Assembly (NCBI RefSeq): GCF_005239225.2
Contig: NC_133298.1
Location: 6,257,345-6,321,344 of the forward strand
Direction: 5' to 3'
Origin: Populus alba
Lineage: Eukaryota > Streptophyta > Magnoliopsida > Malpighiales > Salicaceae
Length of the DNA: 64,000 nt
The notes under the pieces are model-generated. The model was not told the origin of the DNA. It did no database searches and saw nothing but the letters and a program-made list of their open reading frames with translations. This document shows positions 11,139 to 22,379 of the stretch, piece by piece. A program made the position numbers and the translations under genes. The stretch's first letter is position 1. Each line of letters opens with the position of its first letter.

Positions 11139-12359
11139 TAAGCCCAAAGATTAAAGAAAAGAAAAAAGGCCAGGATCTTAATCCAAATAAAATACGCTCA
11201 AATCAGACTAAGCCCAAAACTTGATGTCAGGCCCCGAGCTAAAAGCCACGGGAATTATTTATCAATTTTACAAAAATAAATAAATTAACCTTATATTCTT
11301 CAAACTAAAATTGAAAGATAAAGAATCAAAATTGATTCACATTTGAGAAAACCTTTCCACATGTTTACTATTCAATAGGCATGGAAATATTCACTTTTTC
11401 ACATTTGGTTCAACTTATTTGGAATTTTTATGTTTTGATCCTCAAGTTTTTTTTTATATATTTATTTTAGTCCCTAAATGTATGAAGAGAAGAGAGAAAG
11501 TAATTAAGAAATATCAGCCACATAGAACTGTAAATCTTGTGTCTTTGAATTTCTCTTTAAAATAACAATTCAATGGAAGTGGTTTATACCTTCAATAATA
11601 CCAGGGTTCCAAAAACACTCTTGATTTGGTTTAATTTTGAGGCTTTTTTGTCCAATTAAAATATGTTTTTGTGGTCAGGGATGGGTTTTTAAAGTTCATA
11701 TGACCATGTTATTGAGTAAAAAAAGTTTGAAATTTGGGTTTCAAAGTTTAAAAACATGGATGTTAATTTTTTAAACCATTAAAATTGCTTTTTACGATCA
11801 TAAAATATTCTAAACGAATGACATATTGTTCGTAATATTTTTAAAAATATATATATAAAGACGTGGAAGATGTCCCTTTTGAAAAAATAATTTGACAAAG
11901 AACAAAGGATCGATGATAGAAAAGACATGTCATTGTTTGGACAACATTCGTTATTAAACTTATTTTGGTTTTAAGAAATTATCATGTGATGTGCACGTTG
12001 CTACCAATTTTATTCTCTTTGGCTGAATGAGATATTGTTTAAATGCATCTCAATTTATCAAGCATCCTCGGACCCATTAATTTTTGTTTATTTTCATTTT
12101 AAATTTCTATGTTATAGGTTGATTGCATAAAAAATCATTCAATATATTTTACAAACACTTTGATACACTAAATAAAAATGTGCTTAGAAATACAATACAA
12201 GCTATCTTTTAAAAAAAATTTAAAATTATTTTTATTTAAAATATTTTTTTATGTTTTTAGTTCGTTTTAATATGTTAATATTAAAAATAATTTTTTTAAA
12301 AAGAAATTTAATATATATTTTTAAATAAAAAATATTTTAAATTATTACTACCATCACAA

Positions 12360-13590
12360 TTGTAAATAAGGTATGAATATACTTAGCCACGTCGGATTTG
12401 ATATATATAATAAATGAGGGAATGATGAATCTATTAACTTTCCTTGCAAGTCGAAGTCACCTTTTGCTAACCAGCGGCTTGTACTGGAATGGCACGTGGT
12501 CAGTTGCTTAGGGGAAGAGGTTGGGGCCCTTGTGGGCTGATCCATATTTTCCACACGGAAGGTTGAGCTGTCTAGCACCATAAATGGGTGAGAGAGAGAG
12601 AGAGAGGTGGCACCATGGCTCCTAAACTCTTCTCTTCTTGTGGCTGTAATTAGGTCCTAGTGAGGAATTCATCTTCTTCTTTCTTTTCTTACCAACTTAA
12701 ACATCAATGGCTTCGTACATTCATTTGAAGCTATACTCTTACAAAGGTCTTCATAGCCGACATGCTTACCATTTTCATTTATTACCCCAGCCGACAAGTC
12801 AATTTACAAGTCAGGTCCCTTGAGAGGTCATCACACAATTCTCACTCCTCACAGCTGAATCGCATGTGTCGTATTACTTGTGTGTGTATATATATATATA
12901 TTTTATTCGAGGAAACTTCATTATTGAAAAAGCATACTTGTAGATTTAGATGAGTAATTAAAATTTCAGCTGTTTTAGGTTTTTATAAAAAATACATATT
13001 ATAACTCAATTCCAGATGTTATAATATTCGAGATTTACTATGTATATCTTAATTCCTATTCTGGTTTCTCAGACAATTTTAATTAATTGTTTTACTTGAA
13101 AGTGTGGTGGACAACTTGATTAATTATGCATTTTTCAAATTTATTTTTTTTATTATTAATATTTTTTATAACTTTGCTACAATCCCAAAACACTCAAATG
13201 CAACCACGTAGTAATGACTAGTCCACTGTAGAAAGATTCGTAGCTAATTTATTAATAGAAGTTATTTTATAAAATAATTATTAATTAGAAATGTATTGAA
13301 AATAATATTTTTTAAAAAAATATTTTTAATATAAAATGCATTAAAATAATTTTAAAAATAAAAAAATAATTAAAAGTAAAAAAATAATAGTAAAATGTTT
13401 ATAGGTTAATGCTTCAATATCTTTTATATATTTTTTTCTTAATGTAATGTGATGTAATATATAGAAAAAAAAAATATAACACAATGGGACGGGACGATGC
13501 GTTAGATTTCTTTGTTTGGACTCGAATATTCTTACTAATATAATGGATACTTTTTACAATGTCTTATTTCATTCCTTGGATTTTTTTAAA
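12360..13590. repeat. Duplicated block A, left copy
   Basis: It carries CCATATTTTCCACACGG, GTTGAGCTGTCTAG, a GAGAGA tract before GGTGGCACCATGGCTCC, then GACAAGTCAATTTACAAGTC and TGGTTTCTCAGACAATTTTA, ending at CATTCCTTGGATTTTTTT. The same series appears in the same orientation at about 39950-40740. No gene was recognised. Confidence 0.65.
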
Positions 13591-13598
13591 AAACAAAT

Positions 13599-15870
13599 TA
13601 TCGCACCCAACACTACGACAACCTTAAAAAATTGATTGTATTCTTGAAAAGAATGAATTTCTGGCATCCTATTTTTTAATGAGGAATTGTCTTGTTTAAG
13701 GAATCGCTACCTAGTATTTTGGTCATTAGCAACCTTAACTGGTCAACCGAGATTATATGGTTCGGGATTAGTTACGTAAAAGGAAAGATATTATCGCCTT
13801 TAAAACGTCCTGCCTAAGGCAGGCTGCATTGATAATTTCGTCTTAAATTGCTAAATATATATTAGTTTATGCTATGAAATTTTGCTTATAATATTCTTAA
13901 CTCTGGCGCCAGTGAATATTCAATTGCGAATATTTCCAACTCTGGTGTTTGTAAATATTATGTAGCTATAAAATCAATTAGATCAATATTTTTTTTTATT
14001 TCTGATTCTAGCGCCAGTGAATAAATAAATAAAAAATAAATTTATTTTTATACATGCACATATTTTTTTTTATTTTTCTAGCTAAATAAAATAAAATATA
14101 ACAAATAAAAATAATATAAATTTAAACGGTATTTTTATTCCTGACTCTGGTGTCAGTGAATAAACCAATAAATTTATATTATTTTTATGCATGCATACAA
14201 ATTTTTTATTTTTTAAAATTATTTTTTTCTGCTTTTTATTTTTTTTATATTTTTTTATATTTTGGGCTGGGCCAGCTCAGCCCATGTGGCTGGGCTGGAC
14301 TGGACCCAGCCAGCCCGGCCAGGTCACTGGCCCAAGCCAGTGACCCGGCTGGGCCCAAACCAACAAGAGGCACGCGTGGAGTATCTCCACGCGTGCATGC
14401 ACAGTGCGAAGGTAATTAATTTACCTTCGCAGTGCAATGTTCCTCAAAGTGAGGCCAAGAAAAAACGAAAAGAAAAAAAATTGGCTTACCTGGTTTGCTG
14501 CCAGAGACGATGAAGACGACAGTGATGCTCCTCCTGAGTGATTGGGCGACACTTAGCAAAGGACCCGTTTCAAACTTCCCTTCTGTTCTTCTGGCTTTGC
14601 TTCTTTGGCTGCTCTTGACTTGGTGTGGTGAAGCTGGAGACGAGCGGCTGACCGACCCTTGCAGTTTCTCTGCACTCCGCTTGCGTTTTGAGAGCAAAGG
14701 CAAAGCTGGGAATGCTGTCTTTTTGCTCTCTCCCTGTTTCTCTGTTTTTAGTCCCCCGGTCTTTTTCCCCTGATCTTCCTCTTTGTTTTTTTTGTTTCGT
14801 TTCTGGTTGGCTTTTCCTTCTTCCCCCCCGGTTTTGCTCCTCAAAATCCCCCTGTTTTCTTCTCTGGTTCCTGGCTTCCTCGTCCCTGGTTTTTTTTGTT
14901 GCTGGCCTGTTCGTCTCCTCCTATGGTTTTCGGTCTAATCTCCTTTCCTGTTTTCTCCCTGTTTTTCTCCTCTTCGTTTGTGTATTTCTGCCTTTGTTTT
15001 TCGCCCAGTTCTCCCTCCTGGTTCTCTTTCGTCTGGATTTAGCTTGAGTTTTTGTTCCCGGTTTTTTGTTCCTCCTCCTGGGTTTTTTTTTTTTGCCTCT
15101 GGTGCTCCCCCTGTGTGTTTTCTTCGTCCTGCCTTTTATAAGGCCAGAGACCTTCAAAAAACCATCACCTCCACCTACGGGATCGTGGCAATCGTGGCAG
15201 AAGACATGGTCACGTTTTGGATCGGATGCACTGGGATTTTCCTGTTGAATCGGCTGCCTCCGTGCGAAACTGAAGGGATGAAGAACACAACTTCCAAACG
15301 GTGCCGTTTGTGTGTTTGAGGCACCTTTTCACTTTGGTCCCTGCTTTCTTTGGAAATTTTGATAGTTGGACCTCAATTAAAATCCCTTTTAATTTTACCC
15401 TTGTATTAATTTCAATTAAGTCCCTGAATTAATTAATCGAATCAAAGTTTAATTAAGTCCACAAACGTATTAATGCTTCTAATTTTGCCCCTTTTTGATT
15501 AATTTCAATTAAATCCTTAAATGGGTACACTATTTACAAAACAGTCCTTAATTCCTGAATTATTCAATTTGATCCTTAATTAATTTTTTTAATTTTACCC
15601 TTTTGGATTAATTTCAATTAAATCCCTGAATTTATTTAATTAATTAAATCAAAGTTTTAATTAAGTTCACAAACTTATCAATTCTTCTAATTTCATTAAT
15701 TAAACTAATTCAAATTTTAATTAAATTTCCAAACTTATTAATTCTTCAATTTCTGACCAATTTATTCTCAAATCTGATAATTTTATCCTTAAATTTTAAA
15801 ATTTATTGTCTTAACCCTATTGTCAGTTATATTTAATTTTTATTATTTATTTAAAAATTAGGTTATGAAA
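13599..15870 (-). mobile_element. Solo LTR (Ogre-like), probable complete insertion
   Basis: The left end reads TATCGCACCC (compare TGTCACACCC at 29967), followed by the shared box CTAGTATTTTGGTCATTAGC with CCTGCCTAAGGCAGG, a GGGCTGGGCC-rich tract near 14263, long T/C-rich sequence, AAACGGTGCCGTTTG near 15297, and runs of CAATTAAGTCC phrases. The right end is AAAAATTAGGTTATGA, matching the terminus of the LTR at 26810. The paralogous block at 40720-40770 passes straight from the left flank to the right flank, an empty site. Frames within 14150-15319 are LTR sequence, not genes. Confidence 0.65.
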
Positions 15871-16050
15871 AAAAATATTTATTTTATAAAAAATATTTGT
15901 ATGCATGTTTATTATGTTATTATTATAAAAAAGATAGCTTCTCTTTTTAGTTGTTTATTAGAGCTTCATGTATCTTTCAATTTATTTTATTAAATAAAAA
16001 AACCACATAGCAAAAAAAAATCCGTAACACCTGCAACGTCTATCCTTATT

Positions 16051-16058
16051 TATAAAAG
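16051..16058 (+). promoter_or_regulatory. TATA box of carboxylesterase gene
   Basis: TATAAAAG lies 53 bp before the ATG at 16104. It predicts a transcript start near 16080, so the 16104 ATG would be the first one in the mRNA. Confidence 0.6.
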
Positions 16059-16103
16059 CGCAATAATCGAAGACTCCCTCTCTCATACAATTCCTGACCA
16101 ATC

Positions 16104-17192
16104 ATGTGCATCTCCTTATCACTTTGCCCTTCTCTAACAAGTGGTTCTCAGCCGTTTGCTTCTTCCCATTCTCTCCTCTCGTCTAGATCCACAACAAGCA
16201 AGAACTCCCCCTTTTTGATTCGTTCCCGTCTTTCCATGGATTCAACCATACCTGAAGTTGCCTACGATTATTCTCCCTTCCTTCGCATTTACAAAGATGG
16301 CCACGTAGAGAGACTCAGCGGCACCGACATTGTCCCTTCTGGATTAGACCCCAAAACAAACGTCCTGTCTAAAGATGCAGTCTATTCACCGGAGTTAAAT
16401 CTCTCTTCGAGACTTTACCGACCACATAACACCAACCCTGATAAAAAACTCCCAGTCCTAGTGTACTATCATGGCGGTGGCTTTTGCATTGAAAACCCCT
16501 TCAATTTTCGTTACCATGGTCACCTTAACAATCTAGTTGCGGTGTCCAACGTTATAGCAATCTCTGTTGATTATAGACTGGCCCCGGAGCACCCTCTTCC
16601 CATTGCATATGACGATTCATGGACAGCATTTAAATGGGTTGCCTCTCATGTCAACGGAGACGGCCCTGAGGAGTGGCTAAACTCTCAAGCTGATTTCGGT
16701 CGGGTTTTTCTTGCCGGAGATAGTGCTGGTGCTAACCTAGCACACCAAGTTGCTATGAGGTATGGTCAAGAAAAACTGTCTGGTATTGACCTCACAGGTG
16801 TTATCTTAGTACATCCATATTTCTGGGGCAAAGAACCCATCGGTACAGAGGGTGAGAATTTGGAATCAAAATCGAGGATCGATGCTATATGGAATTTTGT
16901 ATGCCCTACATCAAGTGGGCTGGATGACCCTCTGATTAATCCACTTGTTGATCCAAGATTGGATAGCCTGGGGGGCGACAGGCTGCTTGTTATTATTGGC
17001 GGGAAGGATTTCTTGAGGGAAAGAGGATGGCACTATTATGAGAGGTTAAGCAAGGGTGGGTGGGAAGGTGCGGCGGAGATTGTGGAGGGCAACGACGATG
17101 AACATGTGTTTCATTTGAACGATCCTACCTGCGAGAATGCTGTGGCTTTGCTTAAGAGAATCGCTTCTTTCATCAACAAAGACGAGGCCTGA
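16104..17192 (+). CDS. Carboxylesterase, CXE (HSL/GID1-like alpha/beta hydrolase), intronless
   Basis: A 362-residue frame with all landmarks of plant CXE esterases. The oxyanion-hole motif HGGG is at residues 123-126, SVDYRLAPEHPLP at about 154-166, and the nucleophile elbow GDSAG at 205-209 (Ser207). The probable acid is Asp302 in GGKDFLRERG and the probable base His334 in EHVFHL. The complete triad separates it from the gibberellin receptor GID1, in which the His is lost. Substrates are likely small esters; the specific one is unknown. Met45 (position 16236) matches the usual CXE N terminus (MDSTIPEV...). The 44-residue extension is Ser/Thr/Arg-rich and almost free of acidic residues, so it could be a plastid transit peptide, or translation may start at 16236. 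The paralogous block at 40.9 kb lacks this gene. Confidence 0.95.
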   Translation: MCISLSLCPSLTSGSQPFASSHSLLSSRSTTSKNSPFLIRSRLSMDSTIPEVAYDYSPFLRIYKDGHVERLSGTDIVPSGLDPKTNVLSKDAVYSPELNLSSRLYRPHNTNPDKKLPVLVYYHGGGFCIENPFNFRYHGHLNNLVAVSNVIAISVDYRLAPEHPLPIAYDDSWTAFKWVASHVNGDGPEEWLNSQADFGRVFLAGDSAGANLAHQVAMRYGQEKLSGIDLTGVILVHPYFWGKEPIGTEGENLESKSRIDAIWNFVCPTSSGLDDPLINPLVDPRLDSLGGDRLLVIIGGKDFLRERGWHYYERLSKGGWEGAAEIVEGNDDEHVFHLNDPTCENAVALLKRIASFINKDEA

Positions 17193-19200
17193 TTTTATCA
17201 TGTTGCTTGGTTTCTGCAGGCTCTGGGTTTTTCCTTGATTTGTCCATGGAATGGTATGAGTTCATTGTATTGTAGTTCTATGTATGCTACGTAGGTATGT
17301 CGTCATAAATCAGCTCGGGGCCAGCTCTTTCAGAAACATGTAATAACAAATCCAGAAAAATTGAAGAAGATGATTTTAGAGCGATCATAAAAGAAATCTG
17401 AGCGTTATTAGCCTTGATTTATTAGAAAATGCCATCATTTGAGTTGTTCATGATATATATAAATTTGGAAATGATGGTCTAATAATAAAAAAAAGAATTA
17501 ATGATGCACGAGTTTTTTTTTCTTGTTTGAAGGGGTTGGGTTTTTTAACTTTATTTTTTTATTCAATATTAACAGGTTTTCTACGGGTTTTTTTTATATA
17601 TAAAGTGTCGTAAACTCGTAACAGTATTGAGAGATGGAATTAATAAAATTGTGTATTTTTAGAGTCTCCTCGTAATGGTATTCTTGGTTTTCATGGATTT
17701 TAACTTATAATAAAAAATTTTATTTTTATTATTGTCTGTTTACAATTTTTTAGTGAAATTATTTTTTTTCTAATTATTTTTATTTTTAAGTTTAGGTAAA
17801 TAAATATTATACTTTATAATTTTATTTTTTCTAATTTTTTTATGATTTTTATTGCTTTTTTTTTATTTTCCAGTTTCATAGTTTATTTAAGTTTTTTTAG
17901 GTTTATTTAAGGAGTTTAACCTCTTTTAAAAGCAAAAAAAAATATACAATGATACAATGATAAAATTATAAATTAGAGTTTTTTTTATATTTCTTTTAAA
18001 GATTTTGTATGTTATTTCTGAATGCATTAGTTCATCAATTGGTATCCCTTATCCATAGAAAAAAAAAAAATACATGTATTCTTGTCGAAAATGTAAATAC
18101 CTCGTCAATGATAGAAATACAGAATTGGGATATAAAGATTCTTAAAGGCCGAGCTGGCTCTAGCCATTTTTAATAATTATACTTTAAACTAAAAAAAATA
18201 GATGTCACATCATCTTTTTTTAAGGTTGAAAGTTACCTTTTTGTCTGCCTCCTTTTTCACTTTCATTTTAGATTTTTAATAATTCTCAAACTCTTGCGAC
18301 TCGCATGTTGATTCCAAATTTATACTTCGAGTTTGGAAAAAAACATAGATGTCACGTCTTTTCTTTCTGCAAAACAGGTGACGTGGCTTGTTTGTATTGG
18401 TTATCGCGTTTTGTTGGTGAGTCGAGTTTCCCTTCGACACGGAAAGGTTTTAATTTCGATCAGCAAATGACAAAAAAAAAAAAGAGTTTATTTTATTAAT
18501 GAGAGCTCTTGCTGTTAGGTAGAGCATGGGTTTCCAAAACCCAATAAACTTCTTATTTGTGGAGTTATAATACAAAGCTACTAGATAAATATAATTTTAA
18601 CATATTTATTAAAATAATTTATAATATGGAAGTTATTTTTTAAAAATATTTTTTTATTTAAAAATACATTAAAATAATATTTTTTATTTTTAAAAAATTA
18701 TTTTTGATATTATCACAATAAAACAATCTATTTTTCTAAAAAATTAAATTTTAAACAAATTTTTATTTATAATAAGCTAACCGGACATCCAACTTAATAG
18801 CTAAAAAAAAACATTTTATAATAGATTTCATGGAGTTTATGTTCATCTGTTTTTATGTTTTAAAAGTATTTAAAAAAAAATTAAATTTTTTTTATCTTTT
18901 TTTTATTTTTAAATTAATATGTTTTTTAGTGTTTTAAAATTATTTTGATGTGTTGATGTCAAAAATAAATTTAAAAAAATATTATTAACATATATTTTAA
19001 TATAAAAAGTTATTTGAAAAGTAAATGTAATTATACTGATAAATAAATAAATTTTGTTTTGATATAGCAATTTTATATTCAAAAACAAATATTGAAAAGT
19101 AAATTTTAAGAGATGAAATTAAAAAATAAATATTCAAAACAAAATATATATATATATATATACAACAATCAAAAGTTTGAGGATCAAATTTGATATAATT
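17193..19200. other. 3' flank of CXE and AT-rich spacer
   Basis: The first ~200 bp are probably CXE 3' untranslated region. The rest is AT-rich with short repetitive phrases, no recognisable gene, and an (AT)n tract at about 19145-19161. Confidence 0.45.
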
Positions 19201-19204
19201 AGCA

Positions 19205-19435
19205 AATAATGACATTTCTAAATTTTTTCACAACTTCCGGAAAGTGTTTTCCCCTCAAATTTTTAAGGAAAAACACTTTCCTGAAAACCAAGCTAAATTT
19301 TTCTTTTACTGGAAAGTGTTTTCCATTGACCAACTTTTCTACTGACAAACAAACACAAGAAAGTTTAGAAAATGATTTTCCGGAAACCACTTTCAGGAAA
19401 ACAAACACAACTAAAGGGAAAACACTTTTAAATTT
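19205..19435. repeat. Repeat with multiple inverted GGAAAGTGTTTTCC units
   Basis: GGAAAGTGTTTTCC and its near complements (GGAAAACACTTTC, AAAAACACTTTCC, GGGAAAACACTTTT) occur several times in both orientations, so both strands stay open by symmetry. Such arrays are common in non-autonomous plant DNA elements. It is not a gene. Confidence 0.6.
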
Positions 19436-19675
19436 AAATTGCATTGCTAGAATGATTTAATTTTTTTAAAAAAATCTATAATTCAAAACATGGTTAAAGT
19501 AAAATTTTAAATTGCATTGCTAGAATAAATCACATGATAGATGCCCGAAGAAATTGCAGCCTGTTATAAGATATGTCCACGGCACCCTTTTTAAACTATA
19601 TCTTAACACAGTTATAAACATAAAAAGATAAAACACAGAAACCTAAGATACATGACATGTCTCGTACAGGGCCTT

Positions 19676-19737
19676 ATCGTGTGATTTCGCACGATGTGTA
19701 TTCTCTTTCATGTTGTCTTTTTTATCTATCGTGCGAA
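19676..19737. promoter_or_regulatory. Palindrome-variant cluster, distal to B3 gene 3
   Basis: ATCGTGTGAT (19676-19685) directly abuts TTCGCACGAT (19686-19695), with ATCGTGCGAA at 19728-19737. The paralogous cluster is at 42320-42380. No adjacent B3 gene; the nearest is 2.3 kb downstream. Confidence 0.45.
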
Positions 19738-20913
19738 AACAAAGAAAATAAATATGCCGATGAGAGAATAGATCAGAGACTTTAGTGTGTACGAAAATCG
19801 TTTTTAAGTGTGTACGAAAATCGTTTTTAATTGAATTATTAAGGGGAGATCGACAGTATAGTTAAGACACTGTTTGATAAAAAAAAATAAAAAAAAAAAT
19901 TTATATATATTTAGATGGTTTTGACATCTGATTTTTTAAAATAATTTTTTTAAAAAAATATATATATATTTTTAATGTATTTCTAAAAATAGAAATACAC
20001 CTTAAATTGCAATATCTATCATGATCCCAAATACATCCATCAAATTAAAACTTTGTCAATAAATTCTACATGTCCAGTTCTATAATGAAACAATTTACTA
20101 TTATCAAAATGAGATCATTTTTATATTTAAATTAGATTTAAAATATATATATTTTTATTTTTTTTCTTATTCAATTTTTACTAAACTTCAAAATTTTATT
20201 TGATTTATGTTTTATTAACTTGGCCGGTTTTCATTATTTTTTCAGAATAAATTATTAGATTTCATATTATAGACATTCATAATTTATACAATCAAAGTTT
20301 ATAAATAGAGAGAGTTTAGGGATATAATTTAAAACTTAAGAAACCCTTATCTCATATATTTTTCTAAATACTGCGTCATGTAACTTTGTAAAATCAATTC
20401 ATTTTATGTAATAGGGGTTTTGAGGTGACTCTAGCCTCTCTTTTCATTATATTTTTTTGATAATTTTTTTTATTTAAGATATATGGAATATGTTAGAAAA
20501 TAATATAAATTATATCTTAAATCTTATTTAACAGTTAAGCTATTGGGTTGAGATGATTTTTTAACATGGTATCTAAGCTTTAATAACTAAATAGTCACAA
20601 GTTTAAATTTCACCATCTCTATTTATTTGATAAAAATAAAAAAATAGAGTAATGTGGATCCGTGAAAGTTTCAAATCTAAAAAAGCTTTCACTTTGAAAT
20701 GATGTGTTAGAAAATAATATAAATCATATTTTGAAACTTTACCGAATAGTTTAAGCTATTGGGTTGATCTTATCTACTTGATTAATAAGACTATGATATC
20801 ATATTAAAAAAATTATTTTAATTTAAAAATTTTAAGTTATTAAATAAATAGCATTTGATGGTCAACAAGTGTGAGTTGACTCGGATGCAGGGGCTTCACT
20901 AAGATGCATGGGA

Positions 20914-20954
20914 ATCGCGCGATGTGGGGTTCTTTTTCAGCTGTGTCGTGCGAT
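20914..20954. promoter_or_regulatory. Palindrome pair ATCGCGCGAT and GTCGTGCGAT
   Basis: A perfect ATCGCGCGAT at 20914-20923 (followed by GTGGGG) and GTCGTGCGAT at 20945-20954. Conserved at 43298-43338. It lies about 1 kb before B3 gene 3. Confidence 0.5.
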
Positions 20955-21752
20955 GTTTTTCCAAGAGATATTCCATGTTTTGTTGACGGAAGAAAATCAA
21001 ATCAAAGCTTCTAGAACGGTCAAAGGAGAATTAGAGTTCAACATGTGAAGACATGAATGTGCGTGAGTGTATGAGAATGAGATAAATATTATATTTATAA
21101 AGTATTATATATATATATGTCAATTAATCTAAGTTTTTTGTCATTAAACTATGTACTAGTTATAGATAATATGCGTTCGAAAGCTAAATGGTTTTATTTA
21201 GTCACTAATTATTTATAATTCGTCTTTAATCCTCCAAATATGCTTGATAACAATGATAGTTGGACGGCGCAAAGAATCCAAGGTCGTTCTTTTCATGTCT
21301 CCGAAAACGGAGATAAAATATGAAGGATGTTAAGGAGACCAAAATTTAGAAAAAGTATTATGATAATTTATGTTTTTTTCTCTCTATTATAGATAACAAA
21401 AAATTATCTAGTTTGTTAAATATTTTTATGCGTTTTAAATTTTAATTTTATAGAAGTTAAAATAATATGTTTTTATTTATTTTTTATAAGTAAAAATTTA
21501 ACGAACAATAATTTTAATTAAACATATATTTTTTTTAAGAAACTACAATTATTATATTTTAAAAAATTAAAATAAAAAAACTACGGTAAAATCAGATACA
21601 CACTTAATTGCTTAAAGACACTGCCGGGAAAAAATTAATTCCAATAAATTGAGTAATCGATTTTTGGTTAAAATTCTATCTTTTATTAGTATTTTTTTTA
21701 ATATAATGGCGAGACATGAATTCAGAGTCCAAGCCGTTGCCTTTACATGTTG

Positions 21753-21847
21753 GAGATCGCGCGATGTGGTTTGGAGATCGCACGATGTGGGAATCGAACG
21801 ATGTGACTTTGAGATCGCGCGATCACCACACCACATCGCGCGATCTC
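21753..21847. promoter_or_regulatory. Palindrome cluster with 18-bp inverted repeat upstream of B3 gene 3
   Basis: The left arm GAGATCGCGCGATGTGGT (21753-21770) is the exact reverse complement of the right arm ACCACATCGCGCGATCTC (21830-21847). The 59-bp spacer holds ATCGCACGAT, ATCGAACGAT and another ATCGCGCGAT. The cluster ends 68 bp before the TATA box and about 147 bp before the ATG. Function is inferred only from its repeated association with B3 genes. Confidence 0.65.
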
Positions 21848-21914
21848 GAATATGTAAAGACAAGACAATGAAAGAAAAGCCAATATTCCCTTTAGGGATA
21901 TATTATTCGACCCC

Positions 21915-21922
21915 TATAAATA
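21915..21922 (+). promoter_or_regulatory. TATA box of B3 gene 3
   Basis: TATAAATA is followed by the leader phrase GAAAGCTCCCACAAGCA shared with genes 4 and 5; the ATG is at 21994. Confidence 0.65.
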
Positions 21923-21993
21923 AGTAAAAGGAAAGCTCCCACAAGCACAGAAGAAACCCATTTCATTTGTTTTGCTTTTGCTTGTCCTAGAAA

Positions 21994-22356
21994 ATGGCAA
22001 AGTTCTCGAAGATCCTCAGAGAGACTGATACTAAGAAGAGGTTGTCAGTTCCGATCAGGTTTCTCAGGTCACTTCCACCTTTCAAACTAGGCAGCCATAC
22101 CGTCACCTTTGAAGCTACAGACGAGAAAGGCGAAGCTTGGCCCTTTCAATGCTCCATCCGCAAGACAGGACAGTACCCGAAGCCAGTCCTCACAAGAGGT
22201 TGGGTTGCATTCGTTAAGAGCAAGAACCTGCAAGTTGGTGACAAGGTCAGGTTTATTAAACGTAAGAACAGAGCTACTGCAGCAATCTCTTACAAAGTTC
22301 GAGCTGAAAAGGCAATCAAGATCTCTGGTGCTCCATTTGGCCGTGCACGGATCTAG
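21994..22356 (+). CDS. Short single-domain B3 DNA-binding protein, subfamily B (copy 3)
   Basis: This 120-residue intronless frame is a lone B3 domain: TDTKKRLSVPIRFLRSLPPF, FEATDEKGEAWPFQCSIRK, PVLTRGWVAFVKSKNL, VGDKVRFIKRKNR and a C terminus KISGAPFGRARI. It is strongly basic, with no second domain. Relative to copies 4 and 5 it has Pro instead of Thr in AWxFQC and GRARI instead of GYARI. The start AGAAAATGGC and the leader are shared with copies 4 and 5. It is followed tail-to-tail by an FBN11 pseudogene, the same arrangement as in the other two subfamily B units. DNA binding is expected; targets are unknown. Confidence 0.92.
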   Translation: MAKFSKILRETDTKKRLSVPIRFLRSLPPFKLGSHTVTFEATDEKGEAWPFQCSIRKTGQYPKPVLTRGWVAFVKSKNLQVGDKVRFIKRKNRATAAISYKVRAEKAIKISGAPFGRARI

Positions 22357-22379
22357 TCCATTTACCTAATTAATAAGCT

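Larger units (their letters stand above)
8967..12350. other. AT-rich spacer with small repeats
   Basis: No gene is recognised. The span holds a poly(A/T) tract near 10093-10113, a CT/TA/TG compound microsatellite (about 11073-11138), a duplicated ~55-bp element (9396-9450 and 10592-10644), and at 9580-9690 a diverged copy of the CTTCTTCTTTC...ACCAACT...CATTCATT segment also present at 12670-12740 and 41045-41110. Confidence 0.5.
19480..21180. repeat. Duplicated block B, left copy
   Basis: GATGCCCGAAGAAATTGCAG, the GTGTGTACGAAAATC phrase, TTAACTTGGCCGGTTTTC, GTAATAGGGGTTTTGA and GAACGGTCAAAGGAGAATTA all recur in order at about 42090-43620. It contains two palindrome clusters (19676-19737, 20914-20954). 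No gene was recognised. Confidence 0.65.

Noticed and set aside
14150..15319. Several overlapping frames of 80-140 codons
   Set aside because: Located in T/C-rich sequence of a solo LTR. Composition is low complexity and both strands are open.
19199..19460. Overlapping frames on both strands
   Set aside because: They arise from internally inverted GGAAAGTGTTTTCC repeats, so both strands read similarly.
21753..21847. CGCG box for CAMTA factors or an E2F site as explanation of the palindrome
   Set aside because: The flanking bases (T before CGCG, A after) do not fit VCGCGB on either strand, and no TTT precedes the core as in E2F sites.
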